Below, in pieces: positions 7,068-14,076 of a stretch of DNA of 14,847 nucleotides. A model generated the notes under the pieces. The model saw nothing but the letters and a program-made list of their open reading frames with translations, was not told the DNA's origin and ran no database searches. Every line of letters starts with the position of its first letter. The stretch's first letter is position 1. This DNA is from Ruminococcus sp. (GTDB lineage Bacteria > Bacillota > Clostridia > Oscillospirales > Ruminococcaceae): assembly GCA_017622635.1 (NCBI GenBank), contig JAGAQS010000321.1:1-14847 (forward strand), read 5' to 3'. The translations under genes were made by a program, and so were the position numbers.

Positions 7068-9389
7068 TCATGCTTTTACCGTATATGTGTAACCTTTTAC
7101 GGTATTGAATATTATAACGCCGTCCTCAATTCTTGAACCTACAGTTTCACCGTCACATACAATGCTTACAACGCAGTTTATACGCAGACGGCATTCACCG
7201 CCGAAGTCCGAAGTAATAAGGGCAGTTCTGAATTTTCCGTTTTCCCACTCAATGTCAACACCGAATCCGCCTTTTGCACGGAGTCCGTTTATGTGACCGC
7301 TTTTCCATTCGTCAGGGAGTGCAGGAAGCAGATTTATTGCACCCTCACAGCATTGCATAAGTGCTTCGGTAATTGCAGACGCACCACCGAAATTACCGTC
7401 TATTCTGAAAGGCGGACAGTTGTTGAGCATATTGGGGTTGGTTGAGTAGGCAAGAAGATTTTTTATATTTTCGTATACCATACGACCGTCATAAAGTCTT
7501 GCCCACATATTCGCAATCCATGCACAGCTCCACCCCGTATGACCTCCGCCGTGAATAAGTCTGCGTATAAGCGTTGCCCTTGCCGCATCGGCGAGTTTAG
7601 GTGTTTTGTGTGGGGAAATCAGGCTTGCAGGGAACAGGGCGAAAAGCTGTGAAATATGTCTGTGCCCTATTTCAACTTCGTCATAGTCAACAGCCCATTC
7701 TTTTATTTGTCCGTACTTGCCTATTTCAGGCTGTGGAAGTTTTTCAAGCAGTACAGAAAGTTTTTTTGCAAAAGCCTTGTCTTTTCCGAGTATTTCAGCC
7801 GATTTTATAACGTCCTGAAAAAGTACCGTTATAATCTGTGAATCCATAGACGGACCCATACAGAGACAGCCTTTAACGCCGTCCTCTGTTAAATACGTAT
7901 TTTCGGGTGAAACAGACGGACAGGTAACAAGTTTTCCGTCCTCGTTTTCAATGAGGTATTCAACAAAAAATTCCGCCGCTTCTTTCATTATGTGGTATTT
8001 TTCGGCAAGAAATTCTTTGTCCATTGTATACTCATAGTGTTCAAAGATATGGAGTGCAAGCCATGCACCGCCCGTGACCCATATAGTAGACGGTAAAAAA
8101 GTATCTTGTGGTGCGGTGTCACCCCATATATCCGTATTGTGATGGCATACAAAGCCTTTTTTTACGCCATACATTTCTTTTGCGGTTTTCCTGCCGTTTT
8201 CGCATACACGTTCAAGCAGGTCAAAGAGCGGTAAATGACATTCTGAAAGGTTGCAGTTTTCGGCAATCCAGTAATTCATTTGTGTACACACGTTTACACT
8301 GTAACGGCTTCCGAGTGACGCTTTCATGTCCTCATTCCATATACCCTGAATGTTCATGGGCTGAGTACCTGCACGGCTTGCCGAAATCATGAGATAACGT
8401 GCAAAATTGAAATAGAGTTCTATAAGTTTGTTGTCATGTATAAGACGCTGACATTCCTTGTTGTCGAGTTCGTTTCCACGCAGACGTGCGATTCTCTTGT
8501 CTGTTGTAAGGTCTGATATATTGTCACATTCGGAGTTGTCGTCAAGTGAAAATTCCACACGTTCAAAAAGTTCCCTGTAGTCGCTTGCATGACGGAAATA
8601 AAGTTCGTCATATTCGCACTGCAAAGCCATTTCAGCATCGACTTCCGCCGATTCGATATAATTTTTTGTATAGAAATTTGTACGTGCCGAAAAAACAATC
8701 ATAACTTCGTCGGCATTTCTGACTGATATCTTACCGCCGAGGGTTCTTGTTTCACCGCCGTGTGCCTTTGCACCGATAACACCTGCAAAGAATATGCCGT
8801 CACGGCTTCCCGTACCGCCTGTATAGAGAATCATGTTCTTGTCACACGGGCGGTTGTTGTCATAATAATCGTCACGTCCGTCTATACTGCACGAAAGTGA
8901 AACCGACGACGGTTCAGACGCTGAAATATGTACAATCATTACTTCGTCGGGTGCTGAAACGAATACTTTTCTTGTATATACAATACCGTTTACAGTGAAT
9001 GAAACGTCCGTGCAGGCGTTTGATATGTCAAGCGAACGTGAATAATCCCTGACCTTGCCGTTAAGTTCCATATTTATATAAAGATTTCCCAACGGCATAT
9101 AACGACGCATATCAGGTGTTACGCCCTGCATTTTTTCAAATGCTGTCTTTTCAGCCTGCGGAATGTTCCCGCTTTTTATAAGTTCACGGACTTCCTTTAA
9201 TCCCTCCTGAGCGTCGGGGTTTATACGGTTCCGCAGTCCTCCCGACCAGACTGAATCTTCATTAAGCTTAATTACTTCATCAGCAGGTTTTCCGAAAACC
9301 ATACCGCCTATTCTGCCGTTGCCGACAGGAATCGCCTGATTGAAATCTTCCGCCGGACTGTCATATCTGAGTATTGTTTCTGTATGCAT
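7068..9389 (-). CDS. GH95 alpha-L-fucosidase (or alpha-L-galactosidase), intracellular
   Basis: A 773-residue glycoside hydrolase that would remove terminal alpha-1,2-linked L-fucose (or L-galactose) by inversion, as from xyloglucan side chains or host glycans. The N-terminal domain shows IPVGNGRIGGMVFG (20-33) and NEDSVWSGG (43-51). The alpha/alpha-barrel has WNEDM, NVCTQMNYWIAE (366-377), HHNTDIWGDTAP (417-427), CPSVSPENTY (490-499; E496 expected general acid), GGGHTGWSCAWIANMWARL (613-631) and RIDGNFGGASAITEALMQC (662-680; D664 expected to activate water). C368 sits where the family usually has Asn. No signal peptide, so cytoplasmic. ATG 9389 is chosen because CAGGAG lies 9 bases upstream and MHTETILRYDSPA is a typical family start; the longer frame from 9434 lacks such support and overlaps the promoter. 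First gene of the GH95-GH26-HAD operon. Confidence 0.93.
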   Translation of the reverse strand: MHTETILRYDSPAEDFNQAIPVGNGRIGGMVFGKPADEVIKLNEDSVWSGGLRNRINPDAQEGLKEVRELIKSGNIPQAEKTAFEKMQGVTPDMRRYMPLGNLYINMELNGKVRDYSRSLDISNACTDVSFTVNGIVYTRKVFVSAPDEVMIVHISASEPSSVSLSCSIDGRDDYYDNNRPCDKNMILYTGGTGSRDGIFFAGVIGAKAHGGETRTLGGKISVRNADEVMIVFSARTNFYTKNYIESAEVDAEMALQCEYDELYFRHASDYRELFERVEFSLDDNSECDNISDLTTDKRIARLRGNELDNKECQRLIHDNKLIELYFNFARYLMISASRAGTQPMNIQGIWNEDMKASLGSRYSVNVCTQMNYWIAENCNLSECHLPLFDLLERVCENGRKTAKEMYGVKKGFVCHHNTDIWGDTAPQDTFLPSTIWVTGGAWLALHIFEHYEYTMDKEFLAEKYHIMKEAAEFFVEYLIENEDGKLVTCPSVSPENTYLTEDGVKGCLCMGPSMDSQIITVLFQDVIKSAEILGKDKAFAKKLSVLLEKLPQPEIGKYGQIKEWAVDYDEVEIGHRHISQLFALFPASLISPHKTPKLADAARATLIRRLIHGGGHTGWSCAWIANMWARLYDGRMVYENIKNLLAYSTNPNMLNNCPPFRIDGNFGGASAITEALMQCCEGAINLLPALPDEWKSGHINGLRAKGGFGVDIEWENGKFRTALITSDFGGECRLRINCVVSIVCDGETVGSRIEDGVIIFNTVKGYTYTVKA

Positions 9390-9437
9390 ATTGTTGTACT
9401 CCTGTTCAAAAGTTATAATAGCTTTTATTATCATTAT

Positions 9438-9466
9438 ATTATATCACAGTTTTATGGCATTTGCAA
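9438..9466 (-). promoter_or_regulatory. Sigma-A promoter of the GH95-GH26-HAD operon
   Basis: On the minus strand TTGCAA (9461-9466), a 17-base spacer and TATAAT (9438-9443) preceded by TGA form an extended -10 promoter. It lies 49 bases before the chosen GH95 start and supports that start over the one at 9434. Confidence 0.7.
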
Positions 9467-9631
9467 ATTTCCTTGTAATTTCCCATACAATTCTGAAATA
9501 AATCATAAATAAACAATATTTTTACGGCTCTGTTTTGGATAAAAATACAACAGACAAGTGGATATTTTACAAAAATGTCAGATAAAGTCATTTTATAACA
9601 TATAATTTTATGGAAAAAAATCACAAAAGTA

Positions 9632-9660
9632 ATGACAAACAATAAAAAATGTGATATAAT
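9632..9660 (+). promoter_or_regulatory. Sigma-A promoter of the flippase-deoD operon
   Basis: ATGACA (9632-9637), a 17-base spacer and TATAAT (9655-9660) with TGA just before it. This is a near-consensus extended -10 promoter 38 bases before the flippase start. Confidence 0.75.
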
Positions 9661-9698
9661 GAATTTGTATAACATAATTTTCCGGAGCGTGAATAAAA

Positions 9699-11129
9699 AT
9701 GAATAAATATAAAAAGCTGGCGATGAATACCGTTATTTTCGCAATAGGAAATTTCGGTTCTAAAATCCTTGTAATTCTTCTCACACGTCTTTACACCAAC
9801 AATATCAGTCCTGCAGACAGCAGTACAAAGGAACTTCTCGAAATAACCGCAAATTTCCTTCTTCCGATTTTTACGTTTTCAATGTCCGAAGCAATCATAA
9901 GATACGGACTTGACCGTAAATATAAGAAAAAAGAAGTTTTCACAACGGCAATGTGCCTGAACCTTGTGGGACTTGCACTTATGTTTGTGTTTGCACCTTT
10001 GCTGAAACTGATACCGTTTCTTGACTTCATAGACGGCTATACGGTGCTTCTTCTTATATATGTGTGTACTTCTGCACTGAGGTCAATATGTTCACAGTTT
10101 GTGCGTGCAAAGGGATTTGTCAAGCTGTTTTCGTTCGACGGAATACTTGCCACTCTCACACTCTTTATATTTAACATAATCTTCATTTCAAAACTTCACT
10201 GGGGCGTTAAAGGTTTCATGCTCTCGGTAATATTCTCCGACCTGTGTTCAGCAATTTTTCTGTTTATTGTTGCAAACCTCAAAAGATACTTCTACATAGG
10301 ATACTACAACAAAAAACTTGCAAGAAGTATGATGAGATTCGCAGTTCCTCTTATTCCTACGGTAGTAATGTGGGTAATTACGGGATTCTCTGACAGGCTT
10401 TTCATACGTTACATGAAAAGCGATATAGTAACGCTCGGAGAAAGTGCGGCAGGTATTTACGGTTATGCCTCAAAAGTTCCGAACCTTATTTCAATGGTGT
10501 CAACTATCTTCTTTCAGGCTTGGAATATGTCGGCAATTATGGAAAACGACTCAAAGGACAGAAGCAACTTCTATGAAAAGGTTTACAACGCATATGAAGC
10601 GATTCTGTTTATTGCGTCCGCACTTCTCATTGCAGGGGTAAAGATTGTATCGCCGTTTTTCGTCAGCACAAAGAACTTTTCGGAATATGGGGAAGTGTAC
10701 AAATATACGCCCGTACTTGTTGTAGCGGTACTGTTCATGTGCCTTGACCAGTTTTTAAGCAGTATATACACCGCCACAAAACACACAAAAAATTCATTCT
10801 GGACAAGTTTTGTCGCAAGTATGGCTAATATAGTTTTGAATTATTTTCTTATTCCCGTATGGGGCATACAGGGTGCGTCAATTTCGACGTTCCTGAGTTA
10901 TTACCTCTGTTTCTGGGCAAGAATAATTGACGCAAGATATTATATTCCGTTCAGGTTCAACGGTGTCAAGTCGTCTGTAAATACATCTGCACTTCTGATA
11001 ATGTGCGTTCTTATGGTTGCACAGCCTGCATTTTACGGATTCTTTACGTTTGTACTTCTTGCTTTCGTACTTGTAAACAATTATCAGTCACTTATGCTTA
11101 CCGCACGTAAGCTGTTAAGAAGAAAATAA
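9699..11129 (+). CDS. Polysaccharide/oligosaccharide flippase, MOP superfamily (Wzx/RfbX-like)
   Basis: A 476-residue inner-membrane protein with about 14 hydrophobic segments (near residues 9-32, 46-68, 84-108, 114-134, 147-165, 172-193, 214-236, 258-278, 299-320, 335-357, 366-388, 391-410, 428-446, 447-463). The N-terminal FAIGNFGSKILVILLTRLYT and the central GFSDRLFI (229-236) followed by AAGIYGYASKVPNLISM match lipid-linked oligosaccharide flippases, which carry cell-wall or capsule repeat units across the membrane. Length is usual. CGGAG lies 11 bases before the ATG, a weaker site than its neighbours have. deoD follows after 16 bp. No glycosyltransferase or polymerase gene is nearby, so the substrate cannot be inferred; a MATE-type exporter is the less likely alternative. 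Confidence 0.88.
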   Translation: MNKYKKLAMNTVIFAIGNFGSKILVILLTRLYTNNISPADSSTKELLEITANFLLPIFTFSMSEAIIRYGLDRKYKKKEVFTTAMCLNLVGLALMFVFAPLLKLIPFLDFIDGYTVLLLIYVCTSALRSICSQFVRAKGFVKLFSFDGILATLTLFIFNIIFISKLHWGVKGFMLSVIFSDLCSAIFLFIVANLKRYFYIGYYNKKLARSMMRFAVPLIPTVVMWVITGFSDRLFIRYMKSDIVTLGESAAGIYGYASKVPNLISMVSTIFFQAWNMSAIMENDSKDRSNFYEKVYNAYEAILFIASALLIAGVKIVSPFFVSTKNFSEYGEVYKYTPVLVVAVLFMCLDQFLSSIYTATKHTKNSFWTSFVASMANIVLNYFLIPVWGIQGASISTFLSYYLCFWARIIDARYYIPFRFNGVKSSVNTSALLIMCVLMVAQPAFYGFFTFVLLAFVLVNNYQSLMLTARKLLRRK

Positions 11130-11145
11130 AGAGGAGGTTTTTTTC

Positions 11146-11853
11146 ATGTCTACACCGCACAACAATGCAGAAAAAGGCGATATCGCAAAAACAGTAATCA
11201 TGCCCGGTGACCCGTTGCGTGCAAAGTTCATAGCCGAAAACTATCTTGAAAATCCCGTATGTTACAATGAAGTAAGGGGAATGTACGGTTATACGGGAGT
11301 TTATAAGGGTAAAAGAATATCTGTTCAGGGCAGTGGCATGGGTATGCCGTCAATGGCTATATATTCATGGGAACTGTTCAGCGAATATGACGTTGACAAC
11401 ATCATAAGGACAGGCACGGCAGGTGCGATTTCCGATAATGTCAGTCTGAGGGACATTATTATTGCCATGAGTGCAAGTACAAATTCCGCCTATGCTTCAC
11501 AGTACAATCTCCCCGGAACTTACGCCCCCACTGCCTCGTGGGAACTTCTTTCACAAGCCGTTAAAGTTACGGAAAACAAGGGTGTAAACTTCCATGTGGG
11601 CAATATCTTTTCAAGTGATACATTCTATGACGATGCGGGCAGTCTTGCACAGTGGCAGAAAATGGGTGTACTCGGTATAGAAATGGAAACTGCCGCATTG
11701 TACATGAACGCATCAAGGGCAGGTAAAAATGCACTCTGTATACTGACCGTTTCTGACTGTCCGCTGAAAAACCTTTCCACTACCGCAGAGGAAAGACAGT
11801 CGGGATTCAGGAACATGATGGAAATTGCTCTTGAAACGGCTGTGAGTATTTAA
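11146..11853 (+). CDS. deoD: Purine nucleoside phosphorylase, DeoD type
   Basis: Cytoplasmic enzyme that splits purine (deoxy)nucleosides with phosphate into base and (deoxy)ribose-1-phosphate for purine salvage. At 235 residues it has the usual length of the hexameric bacterial type. Visible motifs are VIMPGDPLRAKFIAE (18-32; phosphate-binding G21 and R25), IIRTGTAGA (86-94; R88), GIEMETAALY (177-186; E179, M180, E181 contact the nucleoside) and TVSDCPL (201-207; D204 protonates the base) with R217 at the place seen in the E. coli enzyme. The ATG has GAGGAGG 8-9 bases upstream. It lies 16 bp behind the flippase gene and is probably read from the same promoter, though the two functions are unrelated. 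Identification is firm. Confidence 0.96.
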   Translation: MSTPHNNAEKGDIAKTVIMPGDPLRAKFIAENYLENPVCYNEVRGMYGYTGVYKGKRISVQGSGMGMPSMAIYSWELFSEYDVDNIIRTGTAGAISDNVSLRDIIIAMSASTNSAYASQYNLPGTYAPTASWELLSQAVKVTENKGVNFHVGNIFSSDTFYDDAGSLAQWQKMGVLGIEMETAALYMNASRAGKNALCILTVSDCPLKNLSTTAEERQSGFRNMMEIALETAVSI

Positions 11854-11937
11854 GACTATTTTAAGAAAGACATTATATAATAACAACAGGATTAAGTAAT
11901 CCCCCGATTCCCCTTCTATATTTATTAATTTATTTTC

Positions 11938-11966
11938 GCCGTACTTTTATTATGTACGGCTTTTTT
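11938..11966 (+). terminator. Intrinsic terminator after deoD
   Basis: GCCGTAC (11938-11944), a 9-base AT loop and GTACGGC (11954-11960) form a perfect 7-bp stem followed by TTTTTT (11961-11966). It ends the flippase-deoD transcript. It also abuts the stop of the convergent 77-residue gene, but on that strand no T-run follows the stem. Confidence 0.9.
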
Positions 11967-12198
11967 ATATTAAAAATTCTTCTTCGGACAATTCATGTTT
12001 TTCACCGAGAGTTGTCTTTCCTTTTTCTGTAACATAATGGCGTAGATACTGACCGTCAAGGGTATCCCATATAAAAGTATGAAAAATATGTTTTGAAGTA
12101 TCGTAATATACATCAACACGGTAATTCGCAAGCATAAATCTTACCTTTGGCTTTTTACCGCCAATCCAGTTAAAACACCACAAAGTATATCCGTTCAT
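11965..12198 (-). CDS. Small protein of unknown function (77 aa)
   Basis: I do not recognise this protein. It has 77 residues, no signal peptide and no membrane segment. It is rich in aromatics in the first two thirds (LWCFNWIGG, VDVYYDTSKHIFHTFIWDTLDG), with a basic KKPKVR patch at 15-20 and an acidic end (ELSEEEFLI). The single Cys gives no metal motif. A strong ribosome site (AAGGAGG, 8 bases before ATG) and an isolated position after its own promoter region argue that it is real. A perfect GGTGCA-N5-TGCACC dyad lies only 11 bases upstream of the ribosome site, suggesting a regulated gene. It converges on deoD. Confidence 0.7.
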   Translation of the reverse strand: MNGYTLWCFNWIGGKKPKVRFMLANYRVDVYYDTSKHIFHTFIWDTLDGQYLRHYVTEKGKTTLGEKHELSEEEFLI

Positions 12199-12224
12199 TT
12201 AAAAATCCTCCTTAAAAATAAAAC

Positions 12225-12241
12225 GGTGCATGATGTGCACC
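12225..12241. promoter_or_regulatory. Operator-like dyad, copy 1
   Basis: Perfect inverted repeat GGTGCA-TGATG-TGCACC. It lies directly next to a weak minus-strand -10 (TAATAT, 12242-12247; -35 CTGTAA, 12265-12270) and upstream of the 77-aa gene. It could be a repressor site, or a hairpin in the message. Confidence 0.5.
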
Positions 12242-12263
12242 ATATTAACCTTTTTATAACTTC

Positions 12264-12294
12264 TTTACAGTTGAATATATAATATATATATAAT
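12264..12294 (+). promoter_or_regulatory. Possible upstream plus-strand promoter between the dyads
   Basis: TTTACA (12264-12269) is followed by TATATA after 17 bases (12287-12292) or TATAAT after 19 (12289-12294). If used it would give glyS a leader of about 240 bases containing dyad 2 and the hairpins. The surrounding TA-repeats make such matches easy by chance. Confidence 0.3.
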
Positions 12295-12332
12295 ATGATA
12301 AATAAAAAAATAGTTTGTAAAAGTGCATTTAT

Positions 12333-12349
12333 GGTGCATATGGTTCACC
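12333..12349. promoter_or_regulatory. Operator-like dyad, copy 2
   Basis: GGTGCA-TATGG-TTCACC, the same arm and spacing as copy 1 with one mismatch in the right arm, centred 108 bp away. A further GTGCAT half-site starts 11 bp upstream of this copy's GTGCAT, one helical turn. Confidence 0.45.
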
Positions 12350-12391
12350 CGTTAACGATTTCATTTTATCACCGCCTTTCTATATAAGCGT

Positions 12392-12426
12392 CGGAAAAAG
12401 GCTTCATTCAACCCTTTTCCGTTGAA
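12392..12426. promoter_or_regulatory. Two mutually exclusive hairpins
   Basis: CGGAAAA (12392-12398) with GG (12400-12401) can pair with CC (12413-12414) and TTTTCCG (12415-12421), one A bulged. Alternatively TTCAAC (12407-12412) pairs perfectly with GTTGAA (12421-12426). The two overlap, so only one can form. No T-run follows on the plus strand. Confidence 0.35.
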
Positions 12427-12472
12427 TATTCACAGAAAATTTACATAATAACTGCAAATTTTCAATCAGCTA

Positions 12473-12501
12473 TTGACATTTCCGTAATTTTCGATTAAAA
12501 T
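12473..12501 (+). promoter_or_regulatory. Sigma-A promoter of glyS
   Basis: Consensus TTGACA (12473-12478), 17-base spacer and TAAAAT (12496-12501). Transcription would begin near 12508, leaving a leader of about 30 bases, too short for a T-box. Confidence 0.75.
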
Positions 12502-12540
12502 ATAATAGATAAAATCATCACGAAATGAGGTAGTTTCAAA

Positions 12541-13947
12541 GTGCTTAAGAATAATGAAAAAGTTATGGACAAAATCGTTGACCTCTGTAAATCAAAGGGT
12601 TATGTATATCCCGGTTCTGAAATTTACGGCGGTCTTGCAAATACATGGGACTACGGTCCGCTCGGTGTTGAACTCAAGAACAACATCAAGAAAGCATGGC
12701 TTAAAAAGTTCGTTCAGGAAAACAAGTATAATGTAGGTCTTGACAGTGCAATTCTCATGAATCCGCAGACATGGGTTGCTTCGGGTCATATCGGCGGTTT
12801 TTCCGACCCTCTTATGGACTGTAAGGAATGTCACACACGTCACCGTGCCGACAATCTTATTGAAGATTTTGACGGTACAAACGTTGCAGGCTGGTCAAAT
12901 GAACAGATGTCGGATTACATAAAAGAACATGAAATTCCCTGTCCCGACTGCGGAAAGCACAATTTTACCGATATAAGACAGTTTAACCTTATGTTCAAGA
13001 CTTTTCAGGGCGTTACCGAGGACAGCAAGTCCGAACTTTATCTCCGTCCCGAAACGGCACAGGGTATATTTGTGAACTTCGCAAACATACAGCGTACCAC
13101 AAGAAAAAAAGTTCCTTTCGGTGTTGCACAGGTCGGAAAGTCTTTCAGAAACGAAATTACCCCCGGAAACTTTATCTTCCGTGTACGTGAGTTTGAACAG
13201 ATGGAACTTGAATTTTTCTGCAAACCCGGTACAGATTTGGAATGGTTCAGCTACTGGAGAAGTTATTGTAAAGATTTCCTGCTGAGTCTCGGTCTCAAAG
13301 AAGAAAATATCCGTCTCCGTGACCACTCTCCCGAAGAACTCTGTTTCTACTCCAAAGCCACTACAGACTTTGAATATTTATTCCCGTTCGGCTGGGGCGA
13401 ACTCTGGGGCGTTGCCGACAGAACGGATTACGACCTTACACAGCATATCAAGACAAGCGGTAAGTCACTTGAATATTTTGACCCCGAAACAAACGAGAAA
13501 TATATTCCTTATGTAATAGAACCGTCTCTCGGTGTTGAAAGACTTTTCCTCTCAATCGTTACTGAGGCATATGACGAAGAAGAACTTGTCAGCGTGGACA
13601 AGAACGGCAAGGAGAAAAAGGAAATCCGTACAGTTATGCACCTCCACCCTGCACTTGCTCCTTTCAAATGTGCAGTTCTTCCGCTTGTAAAGAAGCTCAC
13701 ACCCAAGGCAGAAGAAGTATTTGAAATGCTCTCAAAGAAATTTATGGTTGATTTCGACGAAACGGGTACTATCGGAAAAAGATACCGCAGACAAGATGAA
13801 ATAGGCACACCGTTCTGCATAACGTATGATTTTGATACCCTCGAAAAAGATAATTGCGTTACAGTCCGTGACCGTGACACAATGGAGCAGGAACGTGTTA
13901 ATATAAATGACCTTGTTGCTTATCTTGAGGAAAAAATTTCATTCTGA
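12541..13947 (+). CDS. glyS: Glycyl-tRNA synthetase, single-chain (alpha2, class II) type
   Basis: Charges tRNA-Gly with glycine in the cytoplasm. The 468 residues match the homodimeric eukaryote-like form, not the separate alpha and beta subunits (glyQ/glyS). Visible are [20 protein letters not shown] (26-45), [13 protein letters not shown] (78-90), a zinc-site pattern C94-x2-C97 and C134-x2-C137, [12 protein letters not shown] (167-178), class II motif 2 [20 protein letters not shown] (201-220), motif 3 [10 protein letters not shown] (326-335) and an anticodon-binding domain (about 370-468) with [13 protein letters not shown]. The start is GTG at 12541, supported by GAGGT 9-10 bases upstream and the standard N-terminal length; the later ATG at 12565 has no ribosome site. 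Monocistronic, with its own promoter and terminator. Some annotations use glyQS for this form. Confidence 0.97.
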   Translation: MLKNNEKVMDKIVDLCKSKGYVYPGSEIYGGLANTWDYGPLGVELKNNIKKAWLKKFVQENKYNVGLDSAILMNPQTWVASGHIGGFSDPLMDCKECHTRHRADNLIEDFDGTNVAGWSNEQMSDYIKEHEIPCPDCGKHNFTDIRQFNLMFKTFQGVTEDSKSELYLRPETAQGIFVNFANIQRTTRKKVPFGVAQVGKSFRNEITPGNFIFRVREFEQMELEFFCKPGTDLEWFSYWRSYCKDFLLSLGLKEENIRLRDHSPEELCFYSKATTDFEYLFPFGWGELWGVADRTDYDLTQHIKTSGKSLEYFDPETNEKYIPYVIEPSLGVERLFLSIVTEAYDEEELVSVDKNGKEKKEIRTVMHLHPALAPFKCAVLPLVKKLTPKAEEVFEMLSKKFMVDFDETGTIGKRYRRQDEIGTPFCITYDFDTLEKDNCVTVRDRDTMEQERVNINDLVAYLEEKISF

Positions 13948-13957
13948 AAACATTACA

Positions 13958-13996
13958 GGGGACGGATTAAAACCGTCCCCTTAAAATTAATTTTTA
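13958..13996 (+). terminator. Intrinsic terminator after glyS
   Basis: GGGGACGG (13958-13965), a 7-base loop and CCGTCCCC (13973-13980) form a perfect 8-bp GC-rich stem 10 bases after the stop. The following tail is only moderately T-rich (TTAAAATTAATTTTT), so it terminates probably but not ideally. Confidence 0.8.
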
Positions 13997-14035
13997 AATC
14001 AGAATTTTCCGCTTTATTTTTCCGACAAGATATAG

Positions 14036-14041
14036 TATAAT
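14036..14041 (+). promoter_or_regulatory. Candidate -10 box for the activase gene
   Basis: A perfect TATAAT lies 35 bases before the ATG at 14077. The best -35 at 17-base spacing is poor (TTTATT, 14013-14018), so the promoter may need an activator or may be weak. Confidence 0.4.
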
Positions 14042-14076
14042 AAAAAAAGGGATATTTGAGAAATGGAGAATGTGTA

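Larger units (their letters stand above)
9390..9698. other. Divergent AT-rich intergenic region
   Basis: This 309-base gap separates GH95 (minus) from the flippase (plus). It holds the two promoters listed separately, one for each direction, both with TG-extended -10 boxes. The middle (about 9470-9630) is strongly AT-rich with no convincing hairpin, RNA gene or coding frame. Confidence 0.7.
12199..12540. other. 342-base regulatory region between the 77-aa gene and glyS
   Basis: The stretch holds, left to right: a ribosome site for the 77-aa gene; dyad 12225-12241; a TA-rich block (12271-12300) with candidate promoter boxes; a GTGCAT half-site (12323-12328); a second dyad (12333-12349); the 8-bp palindrome CGTTAACG (12350-12357); two competing hairpins (12392-12426); and the glyS promoter (12473-12501). 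No coding frame is convincing. T-box hallmarks (specifier stem, GGTGG antiterminator motif) are not seen. Confidence 0.6.

Noticed and set aside
9439..9675. Minus-strand hydrophobic frame of 78 codons in the divergent gap
   Set aside because: AT-rich DNA gives Phe/Ile/Lys-rich frames by chance; it overlaps both promoters and no ribosome site supports it.
12350..12540. T-box or glycine riboswitch before glyS
   Set aside because: The conserved T-box antiterminator sequence and a terminator T-run are absent, and the consensus promoter at 12473 leaves a leader of only about 30 bases; no glycine aptamer motifs seen.
12895..13326. Minus-strand frame of 143 codons inside glyS
   Set aside because: Shadow of the firmly identified glycyl-tRNA synthetase gene.
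14020..14035. 0A-box-like sequence (CCGACAAGA) before the activase gene
   Set aside because: Differs from the core Spo0A box at a key position; similar near matches are expected by chance.
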